Below are positions 29,788 to 38,360 of a stretch of 64,000 nt of DNA, piece by piece. The first letter of the stretch is position 1. Each line of letters begins with the position of its first letter. The stretch lies in contig NZ_CP014671.1 of NCBI RefSeq assembly GCF_001697225.1, positions 1,426,001 through 1,490,000 of the forward strand, read 5' to 3'. Both the position numbers and the translations under genes were made by a program. The stretch is from Immundisolibacter cernigliae. GTDB taxonomy: Bacteria > Pseudomonadota > Gammaproteobacteria > Immundisolibacterales > Immundisolibacteraceae. The notes beneath the pieces were generated by a model. That model was given only the letters and a program-made list of their open reading frames with translations, made no database searches and was not told the origin of the DNA.

Positions 29788-30587
29788 ATGCACCCGAAAC
29801 ACCGCATCAATCTGCTTTACCTGGTGGCAGCGGTCTTCGGCATTCTGCTGATGCAGAGCATGCTCGCCGGCGTCGGCCACGTGCGTAGCGTGCCGTACAG
29901 CGAATTCGAGCAGATGCTCAAGGACGGCGAGATCGAGGAAGTGGCGATCACCAATGGCAGCCTGCGCGGCACGCTGGCGGGCTCGACCGCGGACCAGCCG
30001 CAGCACGTCGTCGCCGCGAATGTCGACCCGGCCCAGGCCGAGCGCCTCGAACGCTATGGCGTGCGCTTCTTCGCCGTGAAGGAAAACACCTGGCTGCGCG
30101 ACATCCTGTCCTGGGTTGTGCCGATGCTGCTGTTCTTCGGCCTGTGGATGTTCGTGTTCCGGCGCCTGGCCGAGAAGCAGGGCATGGGCGGCGGCATGAT
30201 GGCGATCGGCAAGAGCAAGGCCAAGGTCTACGTCGAGAATGACACCAAGGTGAGCTTCGCCGACGTCGCCGGTGTCGACGAAGCCAAGGCCGAGCTGCAG
30301 GAGATCGTGACCTTCCTGAAGAATCCGGCGCCGTACGGACGCCTGGGTGCGCGCCTGCCCAAGGGCATCCTGCTCGTCGGTCCGCCCGGCACCGGCAAGA
30401 CGCTGCTGGCGCGCGCAGTGGCCGGCTAAGCCGGCGTACCGTTCTTCTTGATCAGCGGCGCCGAGTTCGTCGAGATGTTCGTCGGCATCAGCCCCATCAC
30501 TACGATCCGCTCCATCAGCAATTTGGGTCCTGCGAAGGTCGTTCTGGCATTCTTGTGGCTGCGTCGCGGCGCCCTGCTTCGCCGGTA
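29788..30587 (+). pseudogene. ftsH: FtsH protease, N-terminal remnant with nonsense mutation
   Basis: From ATG 29788: N-terminal membrane helix ([20 protein letters not shown]), periplasmic domain, second helix ([19 protein letters not shown]), start of the AAA domain ([19 protein letters not shown]) and Walker [21 protein letters not shown] (30427-30429) then replaces the usual GAA Glu codon; the frame continues AGVPFFLISGAEFVEMFVG before diverging from FtsH into unrelated sequence to a stop at 30585-30587. The rest of the ATPase and the zinc protease domain are absent, so both a point mutation and a deletion occurred. The 213-aa product would keep only the membrane part and Walker A. Confidence 0.88.
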
Positions 30588-30588
30588 G

Positions 30589-30602
30589 TTGATCCCGATC
30601 AA
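30589..30602. promoter_or_regulatory. Perfect FNR/ANR box upstream of the plus-strand copper module
   Basis: TTGATCCCGATCAA matches the FNR consensus in all ten specified positions. Its centre is about 62 nt before the start expected from the CueR-type promoter at 30621-30651, the class I activator spacing. 30588-30890 otherwise has no gene. Confidence 0.75.
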
Positions 30603-30620
30603 ATGCGATCGGTTCCTGCC

Positions 30621-30651
30621 TAGACCTGTGCCCGGGACACAGGTTCTAAAT
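30621..30651 (+). promoter_or_regulatory. Third CueR-type promoter/operator
   Basis: Plus strand: -35 TAGACC (30621-30626), 19-bp spacer, -10 CTAAAT (30646-30651). The 21-bp dyad at 30624-30644 has half-sites ACCTGTGCCC and GGACACAGGT with a single asymmetric pair. The weak -35 is expected where a MerR regulator remodels the promoter. Drives the EF-hand gene and probably the second copper ATPase. Confidence 0.8.
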
Positions 30652-30860
30652 TGCGCAACACGACCTTGAAGACCGTCCGTCCGCCAATGCTTTTGCGCAG
30701 TGCCGGGCTTGCGCCGGACAGTTTCGGGCTGCCTGCGGTTTTCTTGAAAAGAAGGTCTGGGTAAGGTGACGCATCCGGTCGGGTCGGCGCAAGCCGCACC
30801 CGTGGTCACGTGGCTGGGCAAGGCGGGTGCCGGTACCGCTTTGGTACGTTGGTAAATCGA

Positions 30861-30876
30861 CGGGGCCTCGGCCCCG
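30861..30876 (+). other. GC hairpin just ahead of the EF-hand ribosome site
   Basis: CGGGGCC-TC-GGCCCCG, a 7-bp stem with a 2-nt loop, ending two nt before the AGGAG of the 30891 gene. Could affect translation; no known riboswitch is recognised. Confidence 0.35.
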
Positions 30877-30890
30877 CAGGAGTGATTGCA

Positions 30891-31238
30891 ATGAGCGCAC
30901 GACGTTTGGTATGGACCCTGACGGCCGCCCTGGCATTCTCGGGCAGCGCCTTGGCGCAGGGCATGATGGGGATGGGCATGCACGGGATGATGATGGGCGA
31001 GGGCGACCAGAAGGTGAGCAAGGAGGAGTTCCTCAAGCACGCCGAGGCGCGCTTCGCCCGCATGGACGCCAACAAGGACGGCGTGATCGACGCCACCGAC
31101 CGCGCCGCCATGCGCAAGCGCATGCAGGACTGCATGGGCATGATGGACGGCGGCATGGGCGGGATGGATGGCGGTATGAAGGGCGGGGCCGCCGGCGGGG
31201 CCGGCCAGGACCACGAGGCGCATCACCCCAAACCGTGA
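30891..31238 (+). CDS. Periplasmic EF-hand, Met/Gly-rich protein
   Basis: 115 aa. Signal peptide 1-23 (cleaved after ALA), a Met-rich start to the mature protein (MMGMGMHGMMMGEGD), an EF-hand loop DANKDGVIDATD (about 59-70), then another Met/Gly-rich tail (MQDCMGMMDGGMGGMDGG) and HEAHH. AGGAG 9 nt before the ATG. The Met clusters resemble Cu(I)-binding sites of periplasmic copper chaperones. Likely copper buffering, with a calcium-type loop of unknown purpose. Confidence 0.85.
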   Translation: MSARRLVWTLTAALAFSGSALAQGMMGMGMHGMMMGEGDQKVSKEEFLKHAEARFARMDANKDGVIDATDRAAMRKRMQDCMGMMDGGMGGMDGGMKGGAAGGAGQDHEAHHPKP

Positions 31239-31243
31239 CCGGG

Positions 31244-31270
31244 CGGGGCCGCGCCGTCTGGTGCGGCCCT
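31244..31270 (+). terminator. Rho-independent-type terminator after the EF-hand gene
   Basis: Stem GGGCCGCGCC / GGTGCGGCCC with loop GTCT (one G-U pair), then TTT and a G. Short T run, so possibly partial, allowing some read-through to the ATPase. Confidence 0.55.
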
Positions 31271-31351
31271 TTGCCGGCGCCGGCGACGAGGCGGGGGCTG
31301 CCACGAACAGGCTCCGCGTCTGGGCATTCGTTGGTGCCGCGGCGGTGGTCC

Positions 31352-31585
31352 ATGGGGAGTGCGCTGGCGGTCTGGCTATCGCCGGCGGGTAAGGTGGTGT
31401 TCCTGAACGCCTGCGTGCACGGCCTGAATCTCGCGCCGTTGCTGCCCGAAAGTGGCAAACCGCTCACTTGGACCGGCTTCTTCTACGGTCTGGGCGGCAC
31501 GACGGCGACGGCTTCTGTTGGCGCAGCACTGCTCGCGTTTTTCTACAACCGGCTGGCGGCCTGCGGCCGGGCGGGCGGGACATAA
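31352..31585 (+). CDS. Small membrane protein, possibly 5'-truncated by frameshift
   Basis: 77 aa with two hydrophobic segments and the motif FLNACVHGLNLAPLLPESGK then WTGFFYGLGGTTATASVGA, a conserved small membrane family of copper clusters. The expected N-terminal helix (RLRVWAFVGAAAVVHG) is present just upstream in another frame (about 31306-31353), so a frameshift may have shortened it. 24 nt before the ATPase start. Confidence 0.5.
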   Translation: MGSALAVWLSPAGKVVFLNACVHGLNLAPLLPESGKPLTWTGFFYGLGGTTATASVGAALLAFFYNRLAACGRAGGT

Positions 31586-31609
31586 CGACCTCACGACACG
31601 GAGACCGAC

Positions 31610-33966
31610 ATGGCGAAAGACCCGGTATGCGGCATGCAGGTGGCGGAGGACCGGGCGGCCGGCCGTGCCGAGCACGACGGCCGCACCTATTACTTCTGCT
31701 CGACCGGGTGTCTGGAAAAATTCCGCGCTGACCCGGTGGCCTACGCGACCGCAGACGCTGCACGCGTCGCGCCGGCCGATGCCCACCACGGCCAGGCCCA
31801 CGCGGGCCACGCCCACCCGGGTCGCCCTGCCGCTGCGCCGGCGTCACCGGGGGCGATCTGGACCTGCCCCATGCACCCCGAGGTGCGCCAGGATCACCCC
31901 GGCGACTGCCCCATCTGCGGCATGGCGCTGGAGCCGGTAACGGTCGGCGCCGAGCCGGAGGACAACCCCGAACTGCGCGACATGGCCCGGCGCTTCTGGG
32001 TCGCCGCGGTGCTCACCGTCCCACGGTGCTGCTGGCCATGGGCGGGCTCATCCCCGGGGTGGCGCTGGAAACCCTGATTCCGCACTCGGTGGGCATGTGG
32101 GCGGAGTTGGGGCTGGCCACTCCGGTGGTGCTGTGGAGCGGCTGGCCGTTCTTCGTGCGCGCGTACCGCTCGGTGCGCACCTGGAAGCTCAACATGTTCA
32201 CGCTGATCGGCCTGGGCGTCGGCGTGGCCTATGCCTACAGCCTCGTCGCCACCCTGGCGCCGGGCATCTTTCCGGACTCGTTCCGCGATCAGAGTGGACG
32301 GGTCGCGGTGTACTTCGAGGCGGCGGCGGTCATCGTCGCCCTGGTGCTGCTCGGCCAGGTCATGGAGCTGCGCGCGCGCAGCTCGACCAACGCCGCCATC
32401 CGCTCGCTGCTGAGTCTGGCGCCCAAGACCGCGCGGCGCATCGCGCCCGACGGCAGCGAATCCGACGTGCCGCTCGAAGCCGTGCAGGTCGGCGACCGCC
32501 TGCGGGTGCGGCCGGGCGAGAAGGTGCCGGTGGACGGCGTGGTGCTGGAAGGTCACAGCGCCGTCGACGAATCCATGATCTCCGGCGAGCCGATCCCGGT
32601 CGAGAAGGCGGCGGGTGACGGCGTGATCGGAGCCACCGTCAACGGTACCGGATCGCTGGTGATCGAGGCCCGCCGGGTGGGCAGCGACACCCTGCTCGCG
32701 CAGATCGTGCAGATGGTGGCCGAGGCCAGCCGCTCGCGCGCCCCGATCCAGAACCTGGTGGACGTGGTGGCCGCCTACTTCGTCCAGGTCGTGGTCGGGA
32801 TTGCCATCCTCACCTTCATCGTCTGGAGCCTCTGGGGCCCACCGCCGGCCATGGCCTACGCGCTCATCAACGCGGTGGCCGTGCTGATCATCGCCTGCCC
32901 CTGCGCGCTGGGGCTGGCGACACCCATGTCGATCATGGTGGCGAGCGGCAAGGGCGCCTCCATGGGCGTCCTGTTCAAGAACGCCGAGGCCATCCAGACC
33001 CTGCGTGAGGTCGACACCCTGGTGATCGACAAGACCGGCACCCTCACCGAGGGTCGGCCGCAGCTGCAGGACGTGGTGGTCGCCGAAGGCGTCGACGAAA
33101 GCGGGGTCCTGCGTCTGGCGGCGACCCTGGAGCGCGGCAGCGAGCACCCGCTGGCCGCCGCCATCGTTGCCGGTGCGCAGGCGCGCGGTGTGGAACCGGG
33201 CAGCTACGAGGATTTCGAGTCCGTCACCGGCCAAGGCGTGCGCGGGCGCATCGGCGGCCGGGACGTGGCGCTCGGCAATCGGGCGCTGATGGACGCGCTC
33301 GGCGTGGACATCAGCGCGCTCGCGCAGCGCGCCGAGGCGCTGCGCACCGAGGGCAAGACCGCCATGTTCGTGGCGGTGGACGGTCGGCCCGCCGGGCTGG
33401 TGGCGGTGGCCGACCCGGTCAAGGAGACCACCCCTGATGCCATCCGCGCCCTGCACGCCGAAGGCATCCGCATCGTCATGCTCACCGGCGACAGCGCCAC
33501 CACCGCCCGCGCGGTGGCGCAGCGCCTGGGCATCGACGAGGTGCTGGCCGAGGTGCAGCCGGGGGAGAAGGCGCAGAAGATCAAGGAACTGCAAGCCCAG
33601 GGCCGCTTCGTGGCCATGGCCGGCGACGGCATCAACGACGCCCCGGCGCTGGCCCAGGCGCAGGTCGGCATCGCCATGGGCACCGGCACCGACGTGGCCA
33701 TGGAGAGCGCCGGCGTGACGCTGGTCAAGGGCGACCTGCGGGGCATCGTCCGCGCACGCCACGTGTCGCGCGCCACCATGCGCAACATTCGCCAGAACCT
33801 TTTCTTTGCTTTCGTCTACAACGCCCTCGGCGTGCCGATCGCCGCCGGTGTTCTGTACCCGGTGTTCGGTCTCCTGCTGTCGCCGATCATCGCAGCGGCG
33901 GCTATGTCTCTCAGTTCGGTCTCGGTGGTCGGCAATGCGCTGCGGCTGAACCGGGCGCACGTATGA
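31610..33966 (+). pseudogene. Copper P1B ATPase (CPC type) with YHS domain, single-base frameshift
   Basis: Frame 1 (31610-32077) encodes a YHS domain (DPVCGMQV, YYFCSTGCLEKF) and the heavy-metal-binding motif [23 protein letters not shown]. The reading frame then changes near 32019-32024 (a missing C would restore [16 protein letters not shown]). Frame 2 continues from 32026 to 33966 with [31 protein letters not shown] and [10 protein letters not shown]. Repaired, the protein is 785 aa and complete. This is a one-base deletion or an assembly error; if real, only the second frame (from ATG 32026, lacking the metal-binding head) could be made. Confidence 0.88.
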
Positions 33967-34154
33967 GTCCGGCGAGTAGATGCAGCCATGGCGCTGACGG
34001 ACCACCCGTCCAGCGTGCTCCGGTGATCGCAGCGTCGAAGCTTCCACTACCTCTCATTGCCGCGTTGGTGGCTAGCTCGCGCCCGTCGGTGATCGTCAAC
34101 CCGGTGCTGCTGCGGCGTTTGCGAATGCCGGCGAGCAGCCCGATGTCCGGGTGA
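33963..34154 (+). CDS. Possible 63-aa coupled ORF of unknown function
   Basis: Starts ATGA over the ATPase stop and ends GTGA over the start of the next cfa, which fits translational coupling. The product ([20 protein letters not shown] in the middle) has a weak hydrophobic stretch and no recognisable motif. May simply be a leader between two genes. Confidence 0.3.
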   Translation: MSPASRCSHGADGPPVQRAPVIAASKLPLPLIAALVASSRPSVIVNPVLLRRLRMPASSPMSG

Positions 34155-35440
34155 CGGCCGTGGCGGCGGCACCGCAAGGGGAGGCACCTGCCGCGCGCCG
34201 CGCCGATCGAGCCGCGGCGCATATCGTGCAGTGCCTGCTGCACGGGCATCCGGGCGGTCTTGCGGTGCGCCTGTGGAACGGCCGGGTGCTGGGGGCGGCG
34301 GATGCCGCCTGCTCGCTGGTGTTGCACGACGCGGCGGTGCTGCGCGATCTGGTTCTGCGGCGCGACCCGCTGCGTCTCGCGGAGGCCTTCTTTCGCGGGC
34401 AGGTGGATATCGAGGGCGATCTGTACGCCGCCCTCGGTCTGCGCTCGCAGCTCGGGGGTCTGCGCCTGAGGTGGCGCGAACGGTTCGGGCTCGCGTGGCA
34501 GGCACTGGCCCTGCGCGGCCCGGCCCGCGCCGGCGCAGAACTGCGCGTGGCGCGCGGCCGGCGGCGCGACGCCCGTCGCGCCATCGGCTTTCACTACGAC
34601 GTCTCGAACGACTTCTACCGGCTGTGGCTGGACCGGGAGATGGTCTACTCCTGCGCCTATTTCGAGGACGCGGCGCACGACCTCGACCGGGCGCAGCAGG
34701 CCAAGCTCGAACACCTGTGCCGCAAGCTGCGCCTGGCACCGGGACAGCGCCTGCTCGACATCGGTTGCGGTTGGGGCGCCCTGATCGTTCACGCCGCCCG
34801 GCACCACGGCGTGAGCGCCCACGGCATCACCTTGAGCCGCAACCAGTACGAGCACGTGCAGGCGCGGATCGCGCAGGGGGGGCTCGCCGGCCGCGTCACG
34901 GTGGCGCTCAAGGACTACGCCGAACTCGACGGCACCGCGGTTTACGACCGCATCGTCAGCGTCGGCATGTTCGAGCACGTGGGCCTAGAGCGCCTGCCGC
35001 GCTACTTCGACGCCGCGCGCCGGCTGCTTGCGCCCGGCGGGGTGTTCCTGAACCACGGCATCACCCAGAACGGCGAAGGCTGGGGCCGCACCGTCGGCAC
35101 CTCCTTCATCAACCGCTACGTGTTCCCGGGCGGGGAGCTCGACAGCGTGAGCAATGTCCAGCGGGTGATGGAGCGCCGCGGCTTCGAGATCCTGGACGTC
35201 GAGGCGCTGCGCCCGCATTACGCGCTCACGCTGCGCGCGTGGGTGAGCCGCCTGCAGGCCGCCGAGGCCGAGGCGCTGCGCCTCGTATCGCCGGCGGTGT
35301 ACCGGGTGTGGTGCCTGTACATGGCGGCGTGCGCGCGCGCCTTCGAGGCCGGCGACGTCGGCGTGTACCAGATCCTCGCCGCGCCGCGCGGCGACGGGCG
35401 CTGGCCGGTGCCGATGACGCGCCGGGATCTGTATGTCTGA
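34151..35440 (+). CDS. cfa: Cyclopropane-fatty-acyl-phospholipid synthase (copy 2)
   Basis: 429 aa, GTG start at 34151. SAM-binding LLDIGCGWGALIVHAAR with GITLSRNQYEHVQ, then FHYDVSNDFYRLWLDREMVY, SVGMFEHVG and NRYVFPGGELDSV. Differs from copy 1 in its longer N-terminal region, so it is a paralogue rather than a recent duplicate. Overlaps the CarR-like gene by 8 nt. Same reaction as copy 1. Confidence 0.92.
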   Translation: MTAVAAAPQGEAPAARRADRAAAHIVQCLLHGHPGGLAVRLWNGRVLGAADAACSLVLHDAAVLRDLVLRRDPLRLAEAFFRGQVDIEGDLYAALGLRSQLGGLRLRWRERFGLAWQALALRGPARAGAELRVARGRRRDARRAIGFHYDVSNDFYRLWLDREMVYSCAYFEDAAHDLDRAQQAKLEHLCRKLRLAPGQRLLDIGCGWGALIVHAARHHGVSAHGITLSRNQYEHVQARIAQGGLAGRVTVALKDYAELDGTAVYDRIVSVGMFEHVGLERLPRYFDAARRLLAPGGVFLNHGITQNGEGWGRTVGTSFINRYVFPGGELDSVSNVQRVMERRGFEILDVEALRPHYALTLRAWVSRLQAAEAEALRLVSPAVYRVWCLYMAACARAFEAGDVGVYQILAAPRGDGRWPVPMTRRDLYV

Positions 35441-36215
35441 GTTGAGCCAGAGCATGGTCGAACCGTACCGGTACGTGTGGCTGGTCTGGGCGAGCGCCTT
35501 CCTCACCGTATGGGCGCTGCTGTACGCGCTCTTCCCGCGCCAGCGCCGGGCGATGCGCTGGGCGAGCCTGTACACAACCCCGTTCGGCCTCGCCGAGCCG
35601 CTGTTCGTGCCGGCTTACTGGAACCCGCCCAGCTTGTTCGATCTGGCGCAGCGCACCGGCTTCGACCTCGAGAGCCTGATCTTCTGCTTCGCGATCGGCG
35701 GCGTCGGCTCGGTGCTCTACAACATCGTCACCGGAGCACGCCTGGAAGCCGTGTCCGCGGCGCAGCGTCACCACCACCGCCACCGCTGGCACCGCGCCGC
35801 GCTGCTGACGCCCTTTGTGGTGCTCCCGGTGCTGCTCCCGTTGCGGTGGAACCCGATCTACCCCGCCATGCTCGCGCTTGGCGCCGGTGCGCTCGCCACG
35901 GTGACTTGCCGGCCGGACCTCACGCTCAAAACGCTCGCCGGTGCGGTGCTTTTCTTCGGCTACTACTTCGTGTTCATGCTCGCGCTCGATGCCTTCGCCC
36001 CCGGCTACATCGGGCAGGTGTGGAACCTGCCCGCCCTTTCGGGCCTGCGCGTGCTCGAAGTCCCGGTCGAGGAGCTGGGCTTCGGTCTTGCGTTTGGCGC
36101 CTACTGGGCGGGGGTGTACGAGCACATCCGCTGGCAGCGCGTGGCCGCCCCGCCGGCGCGCGACGACGGCCGGCCCGGAGGACCCGCATGTACGGCGCGT
36201 ACCGCGCAGTCGTGA
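35433..36215 (+). CDS. Lycopene-cyclase-domain (CarR-like) membrane protein, copy 2
   Basis: 260 aa. Paralogue of the protein at 2256: shares YVWLVWASAFL, AEPLFVPAYWNPPSLFDLAQ and RTGFDLESLIFCFAIGGVGS. C-terminal VPVEELGFGLAFGAYWAGVY is the CarR-like PxEE motif. About seven hydrophobic segments. In both copies the gene is near cfa and DUF6629. No carotenoid genes accompany it. Confidence 0.78.
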   Translation: MSELSQSMVEPYRYVWLVWASAFLTVWALLYALFPRQRRAMRWASLYTTPFGLAEPLFVPAYWNPPSLFDLAQRTGFDLESLIFCFAIGGVGSVLYNIVTGARLEAVSAAQRHHHRHRWHRAALLTPFVVLPVLLPLRWNPIYPAMLALGAGALATVTCRPDLTLKTLAGAVLFFGYYFVFMLALDAFAPGYIGQVWNLPALSGLRVLEVPVEELGFGLAFGAYWAGVYEHIRWQRVAAPPARDDGRPGGPACTARTAQS

Positions 36216-37780
36216 TCCTGCTCGCGGCGGCCGGGTATCTGGGCTGGTACGCCGCGGTGCGGGCGCGGCTGCTGCGGCCCCGCCACACGCCCGCGGAGCG
36301 GCTCGGCCGCACGCTGGAGCGGCTCGGGACGACCTTCGTCAAGCTCGGCCAGGGCCTCGGCCTGCACCGTCACCTGCTGCCGGACGCCTACGTGCGCGCG
36401 CTCGAGGGCTTGCAGGACCGCGTGGCACCGTTCCCGGGCGCGCTGGCCCGGCGCGAGGTGGAACGCGCTTTCGGCCGCCCGGTCGCAGCGCTGTTCGCCA
36501 CCTTCGACGAGGCGCCACTCGCCGCCGCCTCGATCGCCCAGGTGCACGTGGCGCGCATGACCGACGGGCGCGAGGTGATCGTGAAGGTGCGCCGGCCCGG
36601 CATCCGCGGCCGCATCGTCACCGACCTGCGCCTGCTGCGGGCGCTGCTGCGGGTGGTCCTGCCGTTCTGGCCGGCGCTGCGCCGCCTGGCGCCGCTCGCG
36701 CTGGTGGACGAGATCCGCGCCAACCTGCTGCGCGAAATAGACCTGCGCGCGGAGGCGCGCGCGGTGCAGCGCTTCGCCGCGGCCTTCGCCGGCTCGCCGG
36801 CGATCTACGTGCCGCCCATCGTGGACGAGCTCTACGCCGAGACGGTGCTGGTGCAGGTGCACAGCGGCGGGCTGCGGGTGGACGACCCGGCGGTGGCGGA
36901 CGGCCGGCGCCTCGCCGCCGCCCTGGTGGACGCCTATCTCGAGCAGGTCTTCGTGCTCGGCGTCTACCACGCCGACCCGCACCCCGGAAACCTCTTCATC
37001 CGCCCGGACGGGCGCATCTGCCTGCACGACTTCGGCATCGTCGGCCGGCTCGACCGGCTCACCCGCCAGCACCTCGCCGCCTTTCTGCTGGCCTTCGTGG
37101 ACCTCGACAGCGACTGGCTGCTCGATGCCTCGCTGGCGCTCGGGCTGGTGGCCGAAGACCTGGACCGGCGCCAGGCGCTGCGCGATCTCGACGCGCTGCT
37201 GGACGGCTACGCGAGCCGTCCGCTCGCCGAGTGGTCGGTGGCGGAGACGCTCATGGAGGTGATGCGTCTGGGCGGCAGCGCGCACCTGCGCGTGCCCCAG
37301 CACCTGCTGGTGCTGATGCGCGCGATGTTCGAGCTCGAATCCACCGTTCGCCATCTCGACCCCGCCTTCGAGCTGCTGGCCGGACTGCGCGCGCGGGCCG
37401 AAGAGGTGCTGCGCCGCGCCGGGCGCGCGCCCGGCCGGCACGATGCCCTGGCGCGGCTGCGCTTCGAGGCCGGCGTGACCGCGGGGGAGCTGCCGGCGCT
37501 CGCCGGCCGGATGCTGCGCCGGCTCGCCGGCCCCGGGCCGGGCCTGCGCCTGGAGCATGCCGGGCTCGAGGAGCTCGAGGCGCACCTGGACCGCGCCGGC
37601 AATCGCCTGGCGGTCGCGCTGCTGGCGCTGGGGCTCTACGTGGCGGGATCGCTGCTCATGCTCGCCAGCGTCGGGCCGCACTACCGCGGCACGCCGCTGT
37701 TCGCGCTCGCGGCCTATGGGCTCGCGCTGTGGTTCACGCTGCGCCTGGCCTGGGGGATCGCCCGCTCGGGGCGGCTGTAA
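36188..37780 (+). CDS. UbiB/AarF/ABC1-family atypical kinase
   Basis: 530 aa. The conserved KLGQ (FVKLGQGL, about 42-49), Ala-rich loop AAASIAQVHVARM, ion-pair Lys in VIVKVRRPG, catalytic HADPHPGNLFIRPDG and metal-binding HDFGIVGRL are present. Two C-terminal membrane helices (LAVALLALGLYVAGSLLMLA and FALAAYGLALWFTLRLAW). Start ATG 36188 with GGAGG 7 nt upstream, overlapping the previous gene by 28 nt. Family members control membrane isoprenoid lipids such as ubiquinone; here the partner may be the CarR-like or CFA product. Separate from the coq7 chromosome locus. Confidence 0.9.
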   Translation: MYGAYRAVVILLAAAGYLGWYAAVRARLLRPRHTPAERLGRTLERLGTTFVKLGQGLGLHRHLLPDAYVRALEGLQDRVAPFPGALARREVERAFGRPVAALFATFDEAPLAAASIAQVHVARMTDGREVIVKVRRPGIRGRIVTDLRLLRALLRVVLPFWPALRRLAPLALVDEIRANLLREIDLRAEARAVQRFAAAFAGSPAIYVPPIVDELYAETVLVQVHSGGLRVDDPAVADGRRLAAALVDAYLEQVFVLGVYHADPHPGNLFIRPDGRICLHDFGIVGRLDRLTRQHLAAFLLAFVDLDSDWLLDASLALGLVAEDLDRRQALRDLDALLDGYASRPLAEWSVAETLMEVMRLGGSAHLRVPQHLLVLMRAMFELESTVRHLDPAFELLAGLRARAEEVLRRAGRAPGRHDALARLRFEAGVTAGELPALAGRMLRRLAGPGPGLRLEHAGLEELEAHLDRAGNRLAVALLALGLYVAGSLLMLASVGPHYRGTPLFALAAYGLALWFTLRLAWGIARSGRL

Positions 37781-37792
37781 GGAGGGTTGGAC

Positions 37793-38269
37793 ATGCACAT
37801 GAGTTCGGTCGTGTTTGGGGCATTCCTGTTGCTGGCGGGCGCCGGCGTATCGGCAGGGCCGGCGGTGCCGGCCGGCCAGCCGCAGACGGTGGACGGCATG
37901 AGGGTCTACGTCGGCGTGCTGCCGGCGGCGATGGTCGAGGGCCACCCGCCGGGGCACCCGGAGGCGGCCATGCACGGCGGCCCGCCGCGCGGCAGGCACA
38001 GGTTCCACGTGCTCGTTGCGCTGTTCGACGCCGGCAGCGGCGAGCGAATTGCCGGCGCCGAGATCGAGGCTGGCGTGGCCGAGGTCGGACTCGCCGGCAC
38101 GCAACGCCGCCTCGAGCCGATGGTGATCGCCGGCACCGAGACCTACGGCGGCTATTTCAAGCTCGACGGCGACAACCCGTTTCGCATCACGCTCGACATC
38201 CGCCGTCCCGGCGCGCAGCGGGCGAGCCGTGCCGAGTTCGAGTACCGCCACCCCTGGGTGGCGCGTTGA
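37793..38269 (+). CDS. Exported protein of unknown function (copy 2)
   Basis: 158 aa, signal peptide about 1-22. Paralogue of the 19392 protein: VYVGVLPAAMVEGHPPGHPE, HVLVALFDAGSGERIAGAEI, GTETYGGYFKLDG. ATG 37793 follows AAGGAGG by 7 nt; a TTG two codons earlier is less likely. Shares with copy 1 the HP-rich motif. Confidence 0.75.
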   Translation: MHMSSVVFGAFLLLAGAGVSAGPAVPAGQPQTVDGMRVYVGVLPAAMVEGHPPGHPEAAMHGGPPRGRHRFHVLVALFDAGSGERIAGAEIEAGVAEVGLAGTQRRLEPMVIAGTETYGGYFKLDGDNPFRITLDIRRPGAQRASRAEFEYRHPWVAR

Positions 38270-38283
38270 GAGGCTGCGATAGC

Positions 38284-38303
38284 AGGGCGTTGAAAAACGC
38301 CCT
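38284..38303. repeat. Perfect 8-bp hairpin
   Basis: AGGGCGTT-GAAA-AACGCCCT, an 8-bp stem with a GAAA tetraloop, 15 nt after the exported-protein stop. May be an RNA end or a REP-like unit. Confidence 0.5.
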
Positions 38304-38332
38304 GTTAAGCGCCGCAGGGATGCGCCGCATCG

Positions 38333-38360
38333 AAAATCAAACGCGCAAGTGTTTGATTTT
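38333..38360 (+). terminator. Perfect 10-bp hairpin, terminator-like
   Basis: AAAATCAAAC and GTTTGATTTT, separated by 8 nt, with TTTT at the end of the stem. It could stop transcription after the exported-protein gene, or be the end of a lost element since DUF6629 sequence resumes right after. Confidence 0.5.

Noticed and set aside
30426-31304. A 292-codon minus-strand frame over the ftsH end and EF-hand gene
   Set aside because: It covers a promoter, a signal-peptide gene with a good ribosome site, and has no motifs.
31894-34047. A 717-codon minus-strand frame opposite the second ATPase
   Set aside because: Same reason; the plus strand carries all P-type ATPase motifs.
34060-34154. Second terminator or promoter between the ATPase and cfa copy 2
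   Set aside because: No T run or -10/-35 pair that stands out; the coupled stops and starts suggest one message.
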